A program made the translations under genes and the position numbers. The notes beneath the pieces were generated by a model. That model was given only the letters and a program-made list of their open reading frames with translations. It was not told the DNA's origin and ran no database searches. Shown piece after piece: positions 17,218-26,302 of a stretch of DNA of 64,000 nt (its first letter is position 1; each line of letters opens with the position of its first letter). Origin of the DNA: Mesorhizobium sp. (GTDB taxonomy: Bacteria; Pseudomonadota; Alphaproteobacteria; Rhizobiales; Rhizobiaceae); assembly GCA_022833215.1 (NCBI GenBank), contig JAIPUZ010000013.1:85343-149342 (forward strand). Reading direction: 5' to 3'.

Positions 17218-18072
17218 ATGAGCGGACCGCATATTTCGCGCACCATCGCCGACCTGCGCGCGCAGGTGAAGGAATGGCGACGGCAGGGACTGAGCGTCGC
17301 CATGGTGCCGACCATGGGCGCGCTGCACGACGGCCACCTTTCGCTGATGCGCGAGGCGCTGTCGCGCGCCGACCGCTGTATCGTCTCCATCTTCGTCAAT
17401 CCGACGCAATTCGCGCCGACCGAGGACCTCGACAAATATCCGCGCCAGCTGGAGCGCGATCTTGAACGCCTCGCCGAAGTTGGCGTGCAGCTCGCCTTCA
17501 CGCCCTCCCCCGACGAGGTCTATCCCGAAGGTTTCGCCACGAAAGTGGTGGTCGGCGGCCCGTCAGCCGGGCTGGAAACCGACTTCCGTCCGCACTTCTT
17601 CGAAGGCGTGGCCACCGTTGTCAGCAAGCTGTTCCTTCAGGCCACGCCCGATTGCGCCGTGTTCGGGCAAAAGGATTATCAACAGCTTTGCGTGGTACGC
17701 CGGATGTGCCGCGATCTCGATATACCCGTCGAGATCATCGGCGCGCCGACCGTGCGCGACGCGCATGGTCTGGCCATGTCCTCGCGCAATGCCTATCTGG
17801 ATGCTGGGCAACTCGCCATCGCGCGTCAGATGAACGTTATCCTGTACAGCGCGGCGGCGGCTATCGCCGAAGGTGCCGATCCCGACAAGGCGACCAGCGG
17901 CGCCAGCCGTGCGCTGCTCGATGCCGGTTTCAGGAATGTCGACTATGTGGCCGTGCGCGAAAGCGGTTCGCTGGGGCCCTGGCAGCCTGAAACGGAAGGT
18001 CGGCTGCTTGCCGCCGCATGGCTTGGCAGCACCCGGCTTATCGACAATGTCGCGATAGCCGCACGCTCCTGA
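17218..18072 (+). CDS. panC: Pantoate-beta-alanine ligase
   Basis: A 284-residue PanC, which joins pantoate and beta-alanine using ATP to give pantothenate. The nucleotidyltransferase motif PTMGALHDGHLSL lies at about residues 31-43, and VFGQKDYQQL and SSRNAYL further on are also diagnostic. The ATG is separated from the panB stop by one base, giving coupled translation. Beta-alanine would come from aspartate decarboxylase or from pyrimidine breakdown; the amidase at the left edge of the window could supply it, but that link is inference. Confidence 0.96.
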   Translation: MSGPHISRTIADLRAQVKEWRRQGLSVAMVPTMGALHDGHLSLMREALSRADRCIVSIFVNPTQFAPTEDLDKYPRQLERDLERLAEVGVQLAFTPSPDEVYPEGFATKVVVGGPSAGLETDFRPHFFEGVATVVSKLFLQATPDCAVFGQKDYQQLCVVRRMCRDLDIPVEIIGAPTVRDAHGLAMSSRNAYLDAGQLAIARQMNVILYSAAAAIAEGADPDKATSGASRALLDAGFRNVDYVAVRESGSLGPWQPETEGRLLAAAWLGSTRLIDNVAIAARS

Positions 18073-18077
18073 GCCTG

Positions 18078-18557
18078 TCAGAGCGGCTTTTCCATCACCA
18101 CGATAGATACGTCCGCGTGCATTTGCGCTGAGCTGTCCGTGACCGAAAACCCGCGCGCGCGATAGAAGGAAACCGCCGCTTCGTTTTCGGCTTCCACTTC
18201 GAGCCGCAGCTTGCGCGCCTCGGGAAAACATTGCCCGAGTTCCTCCAGCAGCATGGTGCCAATGCCGGCCCGCTGCTTTTGCGGCAGAACATAAAGCTGG
18301 CGCAGAATGACGAGCTTTCCCTCATCGACCGCTGCGGCGAATGCCATGCCGGCAATCGCCTTGCCATCATCGGCCACGAGAAATTCCGAATGCGGATGTG
18401 TCAGCCTTGCGCGCAGCGAGGCCATGGAATGCCACTCGCCTGTAATCTCGTCCACCCGTTGCGGGCCGTAGATCGCATCGTAAGTGGCGTGCCATGTTTC
18501 GGCGAGCAGCCCCCTGATCGCCTCAAGATCGCGCTCGCCGGCCGTGCGCACGAACAC
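18078..18557 (-). CDS. GNAT family N-acetyltransferase
   Basis: A 159-residue protein with the GNAT acetyl-CoA motif LYVLPQKQRAGIGTMLLEEL (motif A, R/Q-x-x-G-x-G/A) and the C-terminal EAENEAAVSFYRARGF. It would transfer an acetyl group to an unknown small molecule or protein amine. Translation starts at GTG, whose first base is the last base of the gatB stop, so it is coupled to gatB. It converges with panC, leaving five bases between them. No specific subfamily can be assigned. Confidence 0.85.
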   Translation of the reverse strand: MFVRTAGERDLEAIRGLLAETWHATYDAIYGPQRVDEITGEWHSMASLRARLTHPHSEFLVADDGKAIAGMAFAAAVDEGKLVILRQLYVLPQKQRAGIGTMLLEELGQCFPEARKLRLEVEAENEAAVSFYRARGFSVTDSSAQMHADVSIVVMEKPL

Positions 18558-20056
18558 TATTCGATACCCAGCTTCGCCTTGACGAGATCGTTGACGGCCT
18601 GCGGATTGGCCTTGCCGCCGGTCGCCTTCATCACCTGCCCGACGAACCAGCCGGCCAGCGTCGGCTTGGCCTTCGCCTGCTCGACCTTGTCCCGGTTGGC
18701 TGCGATGATTTCATCGACCGCCTTTTCGATGGCGCCGGTATCGGTGACCTGCTTCATGCCGCGCTTTTCCACGATCTCGCGCGGATCGCCGCCCTCGTTC
18801 CAGACGATCTCGAACAGGTCCTTGGCGATCTTGCCGGAAATGGTGCCTTCCCTGATAAGGTCGAGAACGGCGCCGAGTTGAGCGGGCGAAACCGGAGTCT
18901 CTTCAATGCCCTTGCCGGCTTTGTTAAGAGCGCCCAGCAGGTCGTTGATGACCCAGTTGGCCGCCAGCTTGCCGTCCCGGCCTGCCGTCACCTGCTCGAA
19001 ATAGTCGGCAATCGCCTTTTCCGAAACCAGGATCGAGGCATCGTAGGCGGACAGGCCGAGCTTCTCGACGAAGCGCACCTTCTTGTCATCCGGCAGCTCG
19101 GTCAGATCGGCGGCAAGCGCATCGACATAGGCCTGATCGAACTCCAGCGGCAGAAGGTCCGGATCGGGGAAGTAGCGGTAGTCATGCGCCTCTTCCTTGG
19201 AGCGCATGGAGCGTGTCTCGCCCTTGTTGGCGTCGAACAGGCGGGTTTCCTGATCGATCTTGCCCCCGTCCTCCAGAATGGCGATCTGGCGACGCGCCTC
19301 ATATTCGATGGCCTGGCCGACAAAACGGATGGAGTTCACGTTCTTGATCTCGCAACGCGTGCCGAAGGCTTCGCCCGGCCGGCGCACCGACACGTTGACG
19401 TCGGCGCGCATGGAGCCCTCGTCCATGTTGCCGTCGCACGTGCCGAGATAGCGCACGATGGTGCGCAGCTTGGTCAGATATGCCTTCGCTTCGTCAGAGG
19501 AGCGCATGTCGGGCTTCGACACGATCTCCATCAGCGCCACGCCGGAGCGGTTGAGGTCGACATAGGACATGGTCGGGTGCTGGTCGTGCATGGACTTGCC
19601 CGCATCCTGCTCCAGATGCAGGCGCTCGATGCCGATCTCGATGTCCTCGAACTCGCCCTTCTTGTCGGGACCGACAGAGACGGTGATCTTGCCCTCGCCC
19701 ACGATGGGCTGCTTGAACTGCGAGATCTGGTAGCCCTGCGGCAGGTCGGGATAGAAGTAGTTCTTGCGGTCGAACACCGATTTCAGGTTGATCTGGGCCT
19801 TCAGCCCGAGACCGGTACGGATCGCCTGCCTGACGCATTCCTCGTTGATGACCGGCAGCATGCCGGGCATGGCTGCATCCACAAGCGAGACATTCGCGTT
19901 GGGGGCGGCGCCGAATGCCGTGGAGGCGCCGGAGAACAGCTTCGATTCCGAGGTCACCTGCGCATGGACCTCCATGCCGATGACAACCTCCCAGTCTCCG
20001 GTTGCGCCGGGGATGAGGCGTTTGGGCTCGGGCGTGCGTGTATCTACGAGGGTCAT
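18557..20056 (-). CDS. gatB: Asp-tRNA(Asn)/Glu-tRNA(Gln) amidotransferase subunit B
   Basis: A 499-residue GatB, usual length. It is the kinase/tRNA-binding subunit of GatCAB, which converts mischarged Glu-tRNA(Gln) and Asp-tRNA(Asn) to the amidated forms. Visible family segments: [21 protein letters not shown], the [13 protein letters not shown] loop, [20 protein letters not shown] and the C-terminal YqeY-like tail domain. The start at 20056 is chosen because the GatB core begins some 24 residues later and the extra upstream frame is not coding-like. gatC and gatA are not in this window. Confidence 0.96.
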   Translation of the reverse strand: MTLVDTRTPEPKRLIPGATGDWEVVIGMEVHAQVTSESKLFSGASTAFGAAPNANVSLVDAAMPGMLPVINEECVRQAIRTGLGLKAQINLKSVFDRKNYFYPDLPQGYQISQFKQPIVGEGKITVSVGPDKKGEFEDIEIGIERLHLEQDAGKSMHDQHPTMSYVDLNRSGVALMEIVSKPDMRSSDEAKAYLTKLRTIVRYLGTCDGNMDEGSMRADVNVSVRRPGEAFGTRCEIKNVNSIRFVGQAIEYEARRQIAILEDGGKIDQETRLFDANKGETRSMRSKEEAHDYRYFPDPDLLPLEFDQAYVDALAADLTELPDDKKVRFVEKLGLSAYDASILVSEKAIADYFEQVTAGRDGKLAANWVINDLLGALNKAGKGIEETPVSPAQLGAVLDLIREGTISGKIAKDLFEIVWNEGGDPREIVEKRGMKQVTDTGAIEKAVDEIIAANRDKVEQAKAKPTLAGWFVGQVMKATGGKANPQAVNDLVKAKLGIE

Positions 20057-20205
20057 GTGCGGCCTGTCGTCTGTTCGGATGGACCGGATAGGTTCTTTAT
20101 CCGGCCGGTATAGATCGTATCGCCTCGCTAGTGCAAACCGCGCGGCCAGACAAGCACAAAGCCGGCGCGGGGCCGGCTCTGGCAAGCTTCTGCGGAAGGC
20201 CCGGG

Positions 20206-20637
20206 CTATGCCGTGGCGATATAGGCCCTGATTTCCTCGGCCTCGCGTTCGACATCCTCGATCCGGCGCTTCACCACGTCTCCGATCGAGATGATGCCGT
20301 GCAGCCTGCCGTCCTTCTCCACCGGCAGGTGACGGAAACGCCCCGCCGTCATGATCTCCATGATCTCGTTGACCGTGTGGTTCTCGTTGCAGATCTTGAC
20401 CTTCGGCGTCATCGTGTCGCGTACCGGCATATCGAGCGCCGCCGCGCCATGCTTCGCCGTTACCCGCACGATGTCGCGTTCGGAAATGATGCCGACGATC
20501 CTGCCCTCGGAATTGGTCACCACCAGTGCGCCCACCCGATGCTCTGCCAGTATGCGGATCGCCTCCGCGAGCTTCTCGTTGGGGCCAAGGGTCAGAACGT
20601 CATAGCCCTTTTGTGCGAGAATGGCTTTAACCGTCAT
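20206..20637 (-). CDS. CBS-domain protein
   Basis: A 143-residue protein made of two CBS motifs (about residues 8-65 and 75-135). Typical segments are [24 protein letters not shown] and [25 protein letters not shown] pair of CBS motifs binds adenine nucleotides such as AMP, ATP or SAM and senses energy state. It has no attached catalytic or membrane domain, which is usual for this stand-alone rhizobial family. Its target is unknown. It stands alone between gatB and the rhomboid gene. Confidence 0.9.
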   Translation of the reverse strand: MTVKAILAQKGYDVLTLGPNEKLAEAIRILAEHRVGALVVTNSEGRIVGIISERDIVRVTAKHGAAALDMPVRDTMTPKVKICNENHTVNEIMEIMTAGRFRHLPVEKDGRLHGIISIGDVVKRRIEDVEREAEEIRAYIATA

Positions 20638-20744
20638 TGCGTCCTCCTCTGCGTTCAGCCGGCCCGCTTCAACCGGCCATCACGTTCGCAATGGCATGGT
20701 GCGCTCTCGTTGCCGCCTTTTCAAGCGCCGCGGGCGCCGCAGCT

Positions 20745-21479
20745 TCAGGGGCGACGCTCCACGCCGGCCTCGAACAGACGCAGGCCGAAGAAACCGGCGA
20801 GGAAGCCTCCGATATGAGCCTCCCAGGCGATCTGGGCTTCCTCGCCCGGCACGATGCCAACAAGGCCGGTGACAAGGTTGATCACCATCCATACGGACAG
20901 GAAGGTAATGACGGCGCGCGAGCGCACGATTTCCCTCATCGGCAAAGGGCGTCCGGCAAAGGCCCCTTTCCCGGTCGAGCGATCGATGCGGAAGGCAAAT
21001 CTGGCGGCAGCGCCCATCATGCCCGAAATGGCGCCCGAAGCCCCGACAAGCGGCGCCTGCCCCAAAGGGTGGATGGCGTAGAAGAAAAATGCCGCAACCA
21101 GCCCCGTAACGGCGAAGAATACAGCGAAGCGCAATGCGCCGAGCCGGTTGGCGAGCGGCGAGCCGAAGGCCGCCATCCAAACCATGTTCACGGCCAGATG
21201 GGCGAAGCTGCCATGCAGCAAGGCATAGGTGAACGGACTGGTGAACGCATAGACATCCAGAACATAGTCGCCGGAATAGCGGATGGGCACGAAAGCCGTG
21301 CGGATGATCAGATCGAAATCCTGCTCCGGCGACAGAAGATAGGTGCGCACCACATGAATGCCGGCGCACAGAACCAGCAGCACCAGCACGATACCGGGAA
21401 GATTGAATACGGGTTCGCGACGGGGTGTTGCGCGTGGCGCCGCATCCCACGGCTCGGGCGCACGGTCGGGTTCGCTCAT
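20745..21479 (-). CDS. Rhomboid family intramembrane serine protease
   Basis: A 244-residue integral membrane protein with six hydrophobic segments. The catalytic serine is in GASGAISG (Ser148) and the partner histidine in WEAHIGGFLAG (His222). The first loop carries HGSFAHLAVNMVW, the rhomboid H-x-x-x-N signature. It would cut transmembrane helices of unknown substrates within the inner membrane. The N-terminal 20 residues are polar and cytosolic. Its ribosome-binding site is weak, and a small open frame upstream (21476-21697) overlaps the start as ATGA, which might allow coupling. Confidence 0.9.
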   Translation of the reverse strand: MSEPDRAPEPWDAAPRATPRREPVFNLPGIVLVLLVLCAGIHVVRTYLLSPEQDFDLIIRTAFVPIRYSGDYVLDVYAFTSPFTYALLHGSFAHLAVNMVWMAAFGSPLANRLGALRFAVFFAVTGLVAAFFFYAIHPLGQAPLVGASGAISGMMGAAARFAFRIDRSTGKGAFAGRPLPMREIVRSRAVITFLSVWMVINLVTGLVGIVPGEEAQIAWEAHIGGFLAGFFGLRLFEAGVERRP

Positions 21480-21589
21480 GGAGGATCATCCTGTTCGAAG
21501 GTTGCCATGTAGGCGAGGTCGGGCCGTTTTCCAAACGGCGAATCGTCACTTCCCCGGCGAATCACGGCACGGGACAGGTACATCGAATC

Positions 21590-21740
21590 AAAAAAATGGC
21601 CGTTCAGGGTTTCCCCCGAACGGCCGATCGAGCCCCTCGGCTCCCCTGGACCTTTGACCGGAACACTGCCGCCTTCGTCAGGCGGGCCGTTTTCCAAAGT
21701 GATTTCAACGTCTCACAGGAAACGCGCATTCGCAATCTAA
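21590..21740 (-). ncRNA. Candidate small RNA ending in a strong terminator
   Basis: On the minus strand the sequence ends in a perfect 8-bp hairpin (GGCCGTTC at the plus coordinates 21598-21605 paired with GAACGGCC at 21618-21625) followed by seven T after one A. No protein gene upstream on this strand would need it; the neighbouring PAS gene runs the other way. About 120-150 bases upstream lies TTAACCTTAAC-like promoter-type sequence (around 21750). A short open frame (21476-21697) covers the same bases and is the alternative explanation. The 5' end is a guess. Confidence 0.4.
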
Positions 21741-21891
21741 ACCCTTTGTTAACCTTAACAGCCTCGAGCCGTGCACAAGCCTTCGCAAGACTGGCACGGT
21801 TCATGCTGCGCACCGCATGTAGGTCGTCGGAAATGTCCTCCTGTTCATCGTTGGGACAATCAGACTTCAGATTGCACAGAGCGGAGTGAAC

Positions 21892-22533
21892 ATGAAACTC
21901 GCAGGATCCATCGCACTGTTCCATTATTGGAATCGGCTGCGCGACGGACGCTCTGCGCCGAAGCGTACGGAAATCGAGCCGGCGGACATCAGGAAGCTGC
22001 TGGCCGACACGTTCATACTCGAAAAGGATTCGCGCGGCGAAGCTGTCTTTCGCCTCGCCGGCACGCGGCTGTGCGCCGCCTATGGACGGGAACTGAAAGG
22101 ATTCAGCTTTCCCTCCCTGTGGCGCGCGAAGGACCAGCGGCTGATTTCCCGGCTCGTGGATGGCGTCTTCCAGAAACACACCGTCATGCTCGTCGCCTAT
22201 CAGGCGATCAGCCGAAGCGGTCGCAAGGTGCCGTTCGAATTGCTGGCGCTGCCGCTCGATGGCGGAGCCGAAAGCCAGCGTTGCCTGGGTGTCGCCGCGC
22301 CTGCCCACAAGCCATTCTGGCTCGGGGCCGACCCGGTTGTCGATGCGACCATCGACAATATGCGGATCGTCGACCCGCAAGCCGAGCGGATCGCGAGACC
22401 CGAACGGCCTGCAATCGGAACCCCTGCCCTTGCTCCCGACAACCTCGATGCTGCAAGCGCGCTGGCCGGGTATGGCAAGGTCCGCAGAATCCGGCATCTT
22501 CTGGTGCTCGATGGCGGCCGCGAAGACCGGTGA
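21892..22533 (+). CDS. PAS-domain protein, rhizobial single-domain type
   Basis: A 213-residue soluble protein. The N-terminal 150 residues (GSIALFHYWNRLRDGRSAPK, ADIRKLLADTFILEKD, FRLAGTRLCAAYGRELKGFSF) match the PAS_5 type of small sensory domain found in alphaproteobacteria. The remainder is Pro/Ala-rich with no output domain, so it may signal by protein contact. The ATG at 21892 has a GGAG site eight bases upstream; a GTG two codons earlier is possible. It is followed 113 bases later by a double PilZ protein on the same strand, as in other Rhizobiales. Ligand unknown. Confidence 0.75.
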   Translation: MKLAGSIALFHYWNRLRDGRSAPKRTEIEPADIRKLLADTFILEKDSRGEAVFRLAGTRLCAAYGRELKGFSFPSLWRAKDQRLISRLVDGVFQKHTVMLVAYQAISRSGRKVPFELLALPLDGGAESQRCLGVAAPAHKPFWLGADPVVDATIDNMRIVDPQAERIARPERPAIGTPALAPDNLDAASALAGYGKVRRIRHLLVLDGGREDR

Positions 22534-22646
22534 CGCCCGTCGCTTCGCCCGGTTTCATTTGCTGCTTGTTAACCTTCCCTGGTCATAATTGTGGCAAGAA
22601 TCCGTCCGCGGCCAAGGGCGGGACGGCCAACGGGGTGCAGGCGGTT

Positions 22647-23264
22647 ATGAATTCAGCGGCGAATGTGCAGACGCCGTCCCAGTCCGAAAGGCGCAGCTTC
22701 CAGCGCGTGCGGATCAAGGTCTACGGTCGTTTCATGCTGGAAGACAAATCCGAGCATCCCTGCCAGGTCATCGAAATGTCGCCCGGAAACATGGCTCTGC
22801 GCACGGATCGCATCGGCGAACCGGGTGAGCGGGTGATCGCCTATATCGACCACATCGGCCGTGTCGAGGGTGTGATCGTGCGCACCTTCCAGAGCGGCTT
22901 TGCCATGACGGTTCTGGCCTCCGAGCGCAAACGCGAGAAACTGGCCGCTCAGCTTACATGGCTTGCCAACCGCCACGAACTCGATCTGCCGGAAGACCGC
23001 CGCCATGAGCGCGTGGCTCCGCGCAATCCGATCAGCGTGCTGCATCTGCTGGATGGACGCCAGTACCCCTGCCGCATCATTGACCTGTCGCTGTCCGGTG
23101 CGGCAATAGAGATCGAGGTGAAGCCGGCGGTCGGGATTCAGGTGACACTCGGCACCATGCGCGGACAGATCGTACGCCATTTCGAGGAAGGCGTGGCGAT
23201 CGAATTCGCGATTGTCCAGCGCCCGGAAACGCTCGACGCGGAATTCAACGCTCCCCGCAGCTAA
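22647..23264 (+). CDS. Double PilZ-domain protein
   Basis: A 205-residue protein with two PilZ-like domains. The first begins ERRSFQRVRIKVYGRFML and contains CQVIEMSPGNMAL. The second begins DRRHERVAPRNPISVL and contains CRIIDLSLSGAAIEI. The second matches the c-di-GMP motif pattern R-x-x-x-R and (D/N)-x-S-x-x-G best. The first has the S-P-G in place of S-x-x-G. It probably links c-di-GMP to surface or motility behaviour together with the upstream PAS protein. ATG 22647 was chosen; a GTG four codons upstream is also possible, and neither has a strong ribosome-binding site. Confidence 0.85.
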   Translation: MNSAANVQTPSQSERRSFQRVRIKVYGRFMLEDKSEHPCQVIEMSPGNMALRTDRIGEPGERVIAYIDHIGRVEGVIVRTFQSGFAMTVLASERKREKLAAQLTWLANRHELDLPEDRRHERVAPRNPISVLHLLDGRQYPCRIIDLSLSGAAIEIEVKPAVGIQVTLGTMRGQIVRHFEEGVAIEFAIVQRPETLDAEFNAPRS

Positions 23265-23820
23265 AGCATGCCGCCCGGCGGCCGGGGAAAAACCGTCCGC
23301 CGCCACACAGATGCAGACAGAGCCACGATCCGGATCGTCAGGATACCCTTCCCCCTGAACAGATCGATCTTCCAGCTCCGCCTCACGCCTGACAGGCCGC
23401 GACCGCGCAGCGGGCGTTCTGACAAACGCTGATCCGGTTTTTTCCCAACCGCTTATATGCGTCATGGTCGCCGTGCCCGATACGATGCCTGGCGCCTGAA
23501 AAGGCAGCCGAGAGGCGACGGCCATCAGGCCATCTCTGAACCCGGCGGGAAACTCCCGATGGTCCGGCAGCCATCAACCGTTCCCCATAGCCTCCGGAAG
23601 GCATGGCCATGGGGAAAAGCAAAGCGCATTTCCCGCCAGCCTTCCCCAGCCCCTTGCCGGCTCGACCTCACTGGAAAGATAAAATTTGAATCAATTCTGT
23701 TTTAAATTTTATTCTTGTTTTATATTAAAACGATCTACGTTTTACTCAATATCTTCTTCCGTATTTTGCGTCAAATAAATTCACACCTGTCATTGTCTTC
23801 TCAAACGGGGAGACATCATA
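23265..23820. other. Gene-free region upstream of the BTLCP gene with AT-rich segment
   Basis: About 555 bases with no credible gene on either strand. The last 140 bases before the BTLCP gene are strikingly AT-rich compared with the rest of the window. They contain a perfect 8-bp inverted repeat TAAAATTT/AAATTTTA (23680-23687 and 23704-23711) with an 18-base spacer. The segment probably holds the promoter and a regulator site for the gene at 23821. The first part (23265-23650) shows nothing recognisable. Confidence 0.5.
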
Positions 23821-24426
23821 ATGACTTTCAACCGGGGCGCTTCGCTCATCACGGCTCTGACACTGCTGCTCGCCTCGCTTGGCGCGGCCAATGCCGGCGG
23901 CAGCCATATGCACACCGGAGGCCGCACGACGCAGCCGGTCGGGCATTATGAATTCTGCCAGGGGCTTCCGCGGGAGTGCCGTCAGAAAACCCCGAAGAGA
24001 GCGCCCGTAGAGCTGTCGCGCAAGCTGTGGGCCACGATCATCGCGGTCAACAACGACGTCAACACCAGCGTCACACCGCGCACAGATATGGAAATATGGG
24101 GCCGCGAGGAAGTGTGGTCCTACCCGGTCAACGGCGAAGGCGATTGCGAGGACTATGTTCTGGAAAAGCGCCGCCGCCTGATGCAGGCCGGCGTTCCTGC
24201 TGGCAACCTGCTCATCACCGTGGTGCGCCAGCCGAACGGCGAAGGCCATGCGGTGCTTACCGTTCACACCAGCCTGGGCGATTTCATCCTCGACAATCTG
24301 GAAGGCAAGGTCCTGCCCTGGTCGGAAACGCCTTACACCTATCTCAAGCGCCAGTCCGTGCAGCACTCCGGCGTCTGGGTCTCCATCAGCGACGGTCGTG
24401 CCGACGCGGTGGCCAGCGTCCGCTAA
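23821..24426 (+). CDS. Transglutaminase-like cysteine peptidase (BTLCP)
   Basis: A 201-residue protein with a signal peptide (about residues 1-25, ending in ANA-GG). It matches the bacterial transglutaminase-like cysteine proteinase family. The triad candidates are Cys109 (NGEGDCEDYVLEK), His143 (GEGHAVLTV) and Asp158 (DFILDN). LapG, which releases a surface adhesin when c-di-GMP falls, is the best-known relative, but this branch in Rhizobiales usually lacks the LapD partner and its substrate is unknown. A GGGGAG site precedes the ATG. The AT-rich DNA upstream suggests specific regulation, and a terminator follows. Confidence 0.87.
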   Translation: MTFNRGASLITALTLLLASLGAANAGGSHMHTGGRTTQPVGHYEFCQGLPRECRQKTPKRAPVELSRKLWATIIAVNNDVNTSVTPRTDMEIWGREEVWSYPVNGEGDCEDYVLEKRRRLMQAGVPAGNLLITVVRQPNGEGHAVLTVHTSLGDFILDNLEGKVLPWSETPYTYLKRQSVQHSGVWVSISDGRADAVASVR

Positions 24427-24506
24427 CCCCGGCCGGAACCGGCAGCTCAGCATCACAGGACAAACCCGGTCGAGTCCCCCCATCCCCGTCCCATGACCGG
24501 GTTTCA

Positions 24507-24545
24507 GGAGCCGGCCCCTCCCCGAGGGCCGGCTCCGCTTTTTAA
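24507..24545 (+). terminator. Intrinsic terminator after the BTLCP gene
   Basis: A perfect 11-bp stem GGAGCCGGCCC/GGGCCGGCTCC with an 8-base loop, followed by GC and TTTTT. It ends the transcript of the BTLCP gene 80 bases after its stop. Confidence 0.85.
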
Positions 24546-24561
24546 AGCGACCGTGACCGGA

Positions 24562-25095
24562 TCAATCTTCAAGCGGTGTGAGTCCGGCATTGAAACGCCT
24601 GCCGTTCTCGACATAGTGCGCCGCCGACTGCCGCAGTTTCTCAACCGTCGCATCGTCGAGGGTTCGCGCGACCCTGGCCGGAGAACCGACGATAAGGGAA
24701 TTGTCCGGGAATTCCTTGCCCTCGGTAACCAGCGCGCCGGCGCCTACCAGCGAGTTGCTGCCGATCTTCGCCCCGTTCAGAACGATCGCGCCCATGCCGA
24801 TCAGGCTGTTGTCACCGATGGTGCAGCCATGAAGAAGCGCGCGGTGCCCGATGGTGCACCCCTTGCCGATCGTCAGAGGAAAGCCGGGGTCCGTGTGCAT
24901 GATCGTATGCTCCTGCACATTCGTGTCCTCGCCAATGGCAATGACATCATTGTCGCCGCGAAGGACGGCGCCGAACCAGATCCCGACATTGCGGCCGACC
25001 GAAATATTTCCGATCAGGGTCGCGTCGGGCGCCACCCAGTTCGTCTGCCTGTCGTCGAAACGCGGTTCAATTCCATCGATTGCGTAGGTCGGCAT
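24562..25095 (-). CDS. Gamma-class carbonic anhydrase family protein
   Basis: A 177-residue left-handed beta-helix protein with hexapeptide repeats through residues 20-135. The putative metal ligands are His63 (or His67) in VQEHTIMH, His84 and His89 in GHRALLHG. It resembles the YrdA/PaaY group; such proteins form trimers and bind zinc or iron. Carbonic anhydrase activity is not assured in this subgroup, so the cellular role is open. It faces the BTLCP gene and shares the intergenic terminator region with it. Confidence 0.9.
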   Translation of the reverse strand: MPTYAIDGIEPRFDDRQTNWVAPDATLIGNISVGRNVGIWFGAVLRGDNDVIAIGEDTNVQEHTIMHTDPGFPLTIGKGCTIGHRALLHGCTIGDNSLIGMGAIVLNGAKIGSNSLVGAGALVTEGKEFPDNSLIVGSPARVARTLDDATVEKLRQSAAHYVENGRRFNAGLTPLED

Positions 25096-25221
25096 GTCAT
25101 CTCCTGATTAAACTGACCCGGTATCGGGACCGTACCTTTACGCTCCCTTTACCATAAATCTCCACAGTCGCACCTGACGGGCGACGGTCGCCCTGTCGCA
25201 AACCATGTGTCCCGGTGCACG

Positions 25222-25959
25222 ATGAAAGAGGCAGTTGCAACGCAGCAATTCAGGGTTGCCGATTCGCCGCTGATGACGAGGGTCTTCTACGGCCTTGTCG
25301 CGCTGGCGATCCTGTCGCTTGCGGTGACGGTCGCCGGCAAATGGCTCGGCGAGCGCATCGCCATGGGCGGACATACCGACGATACGACAATCCACGCCAT
25401 TGTCGTGGGTGACAATCTGCTGGCGGTTCCGGCCAACATGATCCGGTTCGAGCAGGCGAGGCGCAACGGCAATGCCGAACGACTCGACCTCTATGTGCGC
25501 TATCCGGCCATGGAAGGTTACAGCAGCGCCGCGCGCGATGCCTTCAACCATGCGGACGCAAGCGACTCCATCCTGTTCCTGGGCTTCTCGGAACAGATCA
25601 TGTCGCGCGATATGAGCGGGCGCTTTGGCCCGATCTACAGCTCGCTGATCGTCAGCCCCGGAAAACCGGGACCTGCCGGCATCATGTTCCACGAGTTTCC
25701 GGAAAATTCCGGCTATCTGGGCGAAATTCTCGCCGTGGCCGAACGACCGGGTCGCGACCCGTTCGTGGCCCGCTGCCTCACCGGGCCTGCCGCCGAAAAA
25801 TCGCTCGCGCCATGCGAGCGGGACATTCTGGCGGGCGACCGCCTCAGCCTCACCTACCGCTTCCCGCAGCGTTTCCTCGGCGAATGGCAGGCGCTGGATG
25901 CGGCGGTGGAAAATTTCGCCGCATCCATGCTGGGAGCCTCAGCCGCGCAATCGCGCTGA
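25222..25959 (+). CDS. Conserved membrane-anchored protein of unknown function
   Basis: A 245-residue protein with one hydrophobic segment near residues 20-40 and a large, probably periplasmic, domain. The latter has segments VVGDNLLAVPANMIRFE, LFLGFSEQIMSRDMSGRFGP and LTYRFPQRFLGEWQALD, and two cysteines near residues 190-200. I recognise it only as the type of conserved hypothetical protein found in Rhizobiales chromosomes. It is divergent from the gamma carbonic anhydrase gene. ATG 25222 is preferred to the GTG at 25207 because it begins the natural N-terminus before the anchor. Confidence 0.65.
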   Translation: MKEAVATQQFRVADSPLMTRVFYGLVALAILSLAVTVAGKWLGERIAMGGHTDDTTIHAIVVGDNLLAVPANMIRFEQARRNGNAERLDLYVRYPAMEGYSSAARDAFNHADASDSILFLGFSEQIMSRDMSGRFGPIYSSLIVSPGKPGPAGIMFHEFPENSGYLGEILAVAERPGRDPFVARCLTGPAAEKSLAPCERDILAGDRLSLTYRFPQRFLGEWQALDAAVENFAASMLGASAAQSR

Positions 25960-25983
25960 AATCCCGTTCCTCGCGCCGACGGA

Positions 25984-26187
25984 TCAGCCGAGGTCGATGT
26001 CCAGAATGGCCATCGAGAAATTGTAGTCGCCGTCGTCCTCATCCTTGAAAACGATGCCGAGGAATTCGTCGCCGATATAGACTTCGGCCGAGTCGTCCTT
26101 GCGCGGACGGGCCTTCACTTCGAGGCGCGGATTCTGGAAGACGCGCTTGAAATAGGCGTCGAGCTTTCGGATTTCGTCGGGTTTCAA
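25984..26187 (-). CDS. DUF3126 family protein
   Basis: A 67-residue acidic protein matching DUF3126: it opens MKPDEIRKLDAYFKRVFQNP, then has AEVYIGDEFLGIVFKDEDDG and ends in SMAILDIDL. The family is short, conserved in alphaproteobacteria and of unknown function. It lies 116 bases from cysE on the same strand, a usual neighbourhood in Rhizobiales, so the two may be transcribed together. Confidence 0.9.
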   Translation of the reverse strand: MKPDEIRKLDAYFKRVFQNPRLEVKARPRKDDSAEVYIGDEFLGIVFKDEDDGDYNFSMAILDIDLG

Positions 26188-26302
26188 GGATTCTCTCCGC
26201 TAACGGGCTGGATATGAGACGCGCTTCTTGCACGCACTCATTCCTCTGTAAAGGCAAGGCAACACGTTGCGCCCTGCCAAAATTTCCCGGCAACCGTCGG
26301 CC

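Noticed and set aside
18878-20113. 411-residue open frame antisense to gatB
   Set aside because: It is low in recognisable sequence and opposite a complete housekeeping gene.
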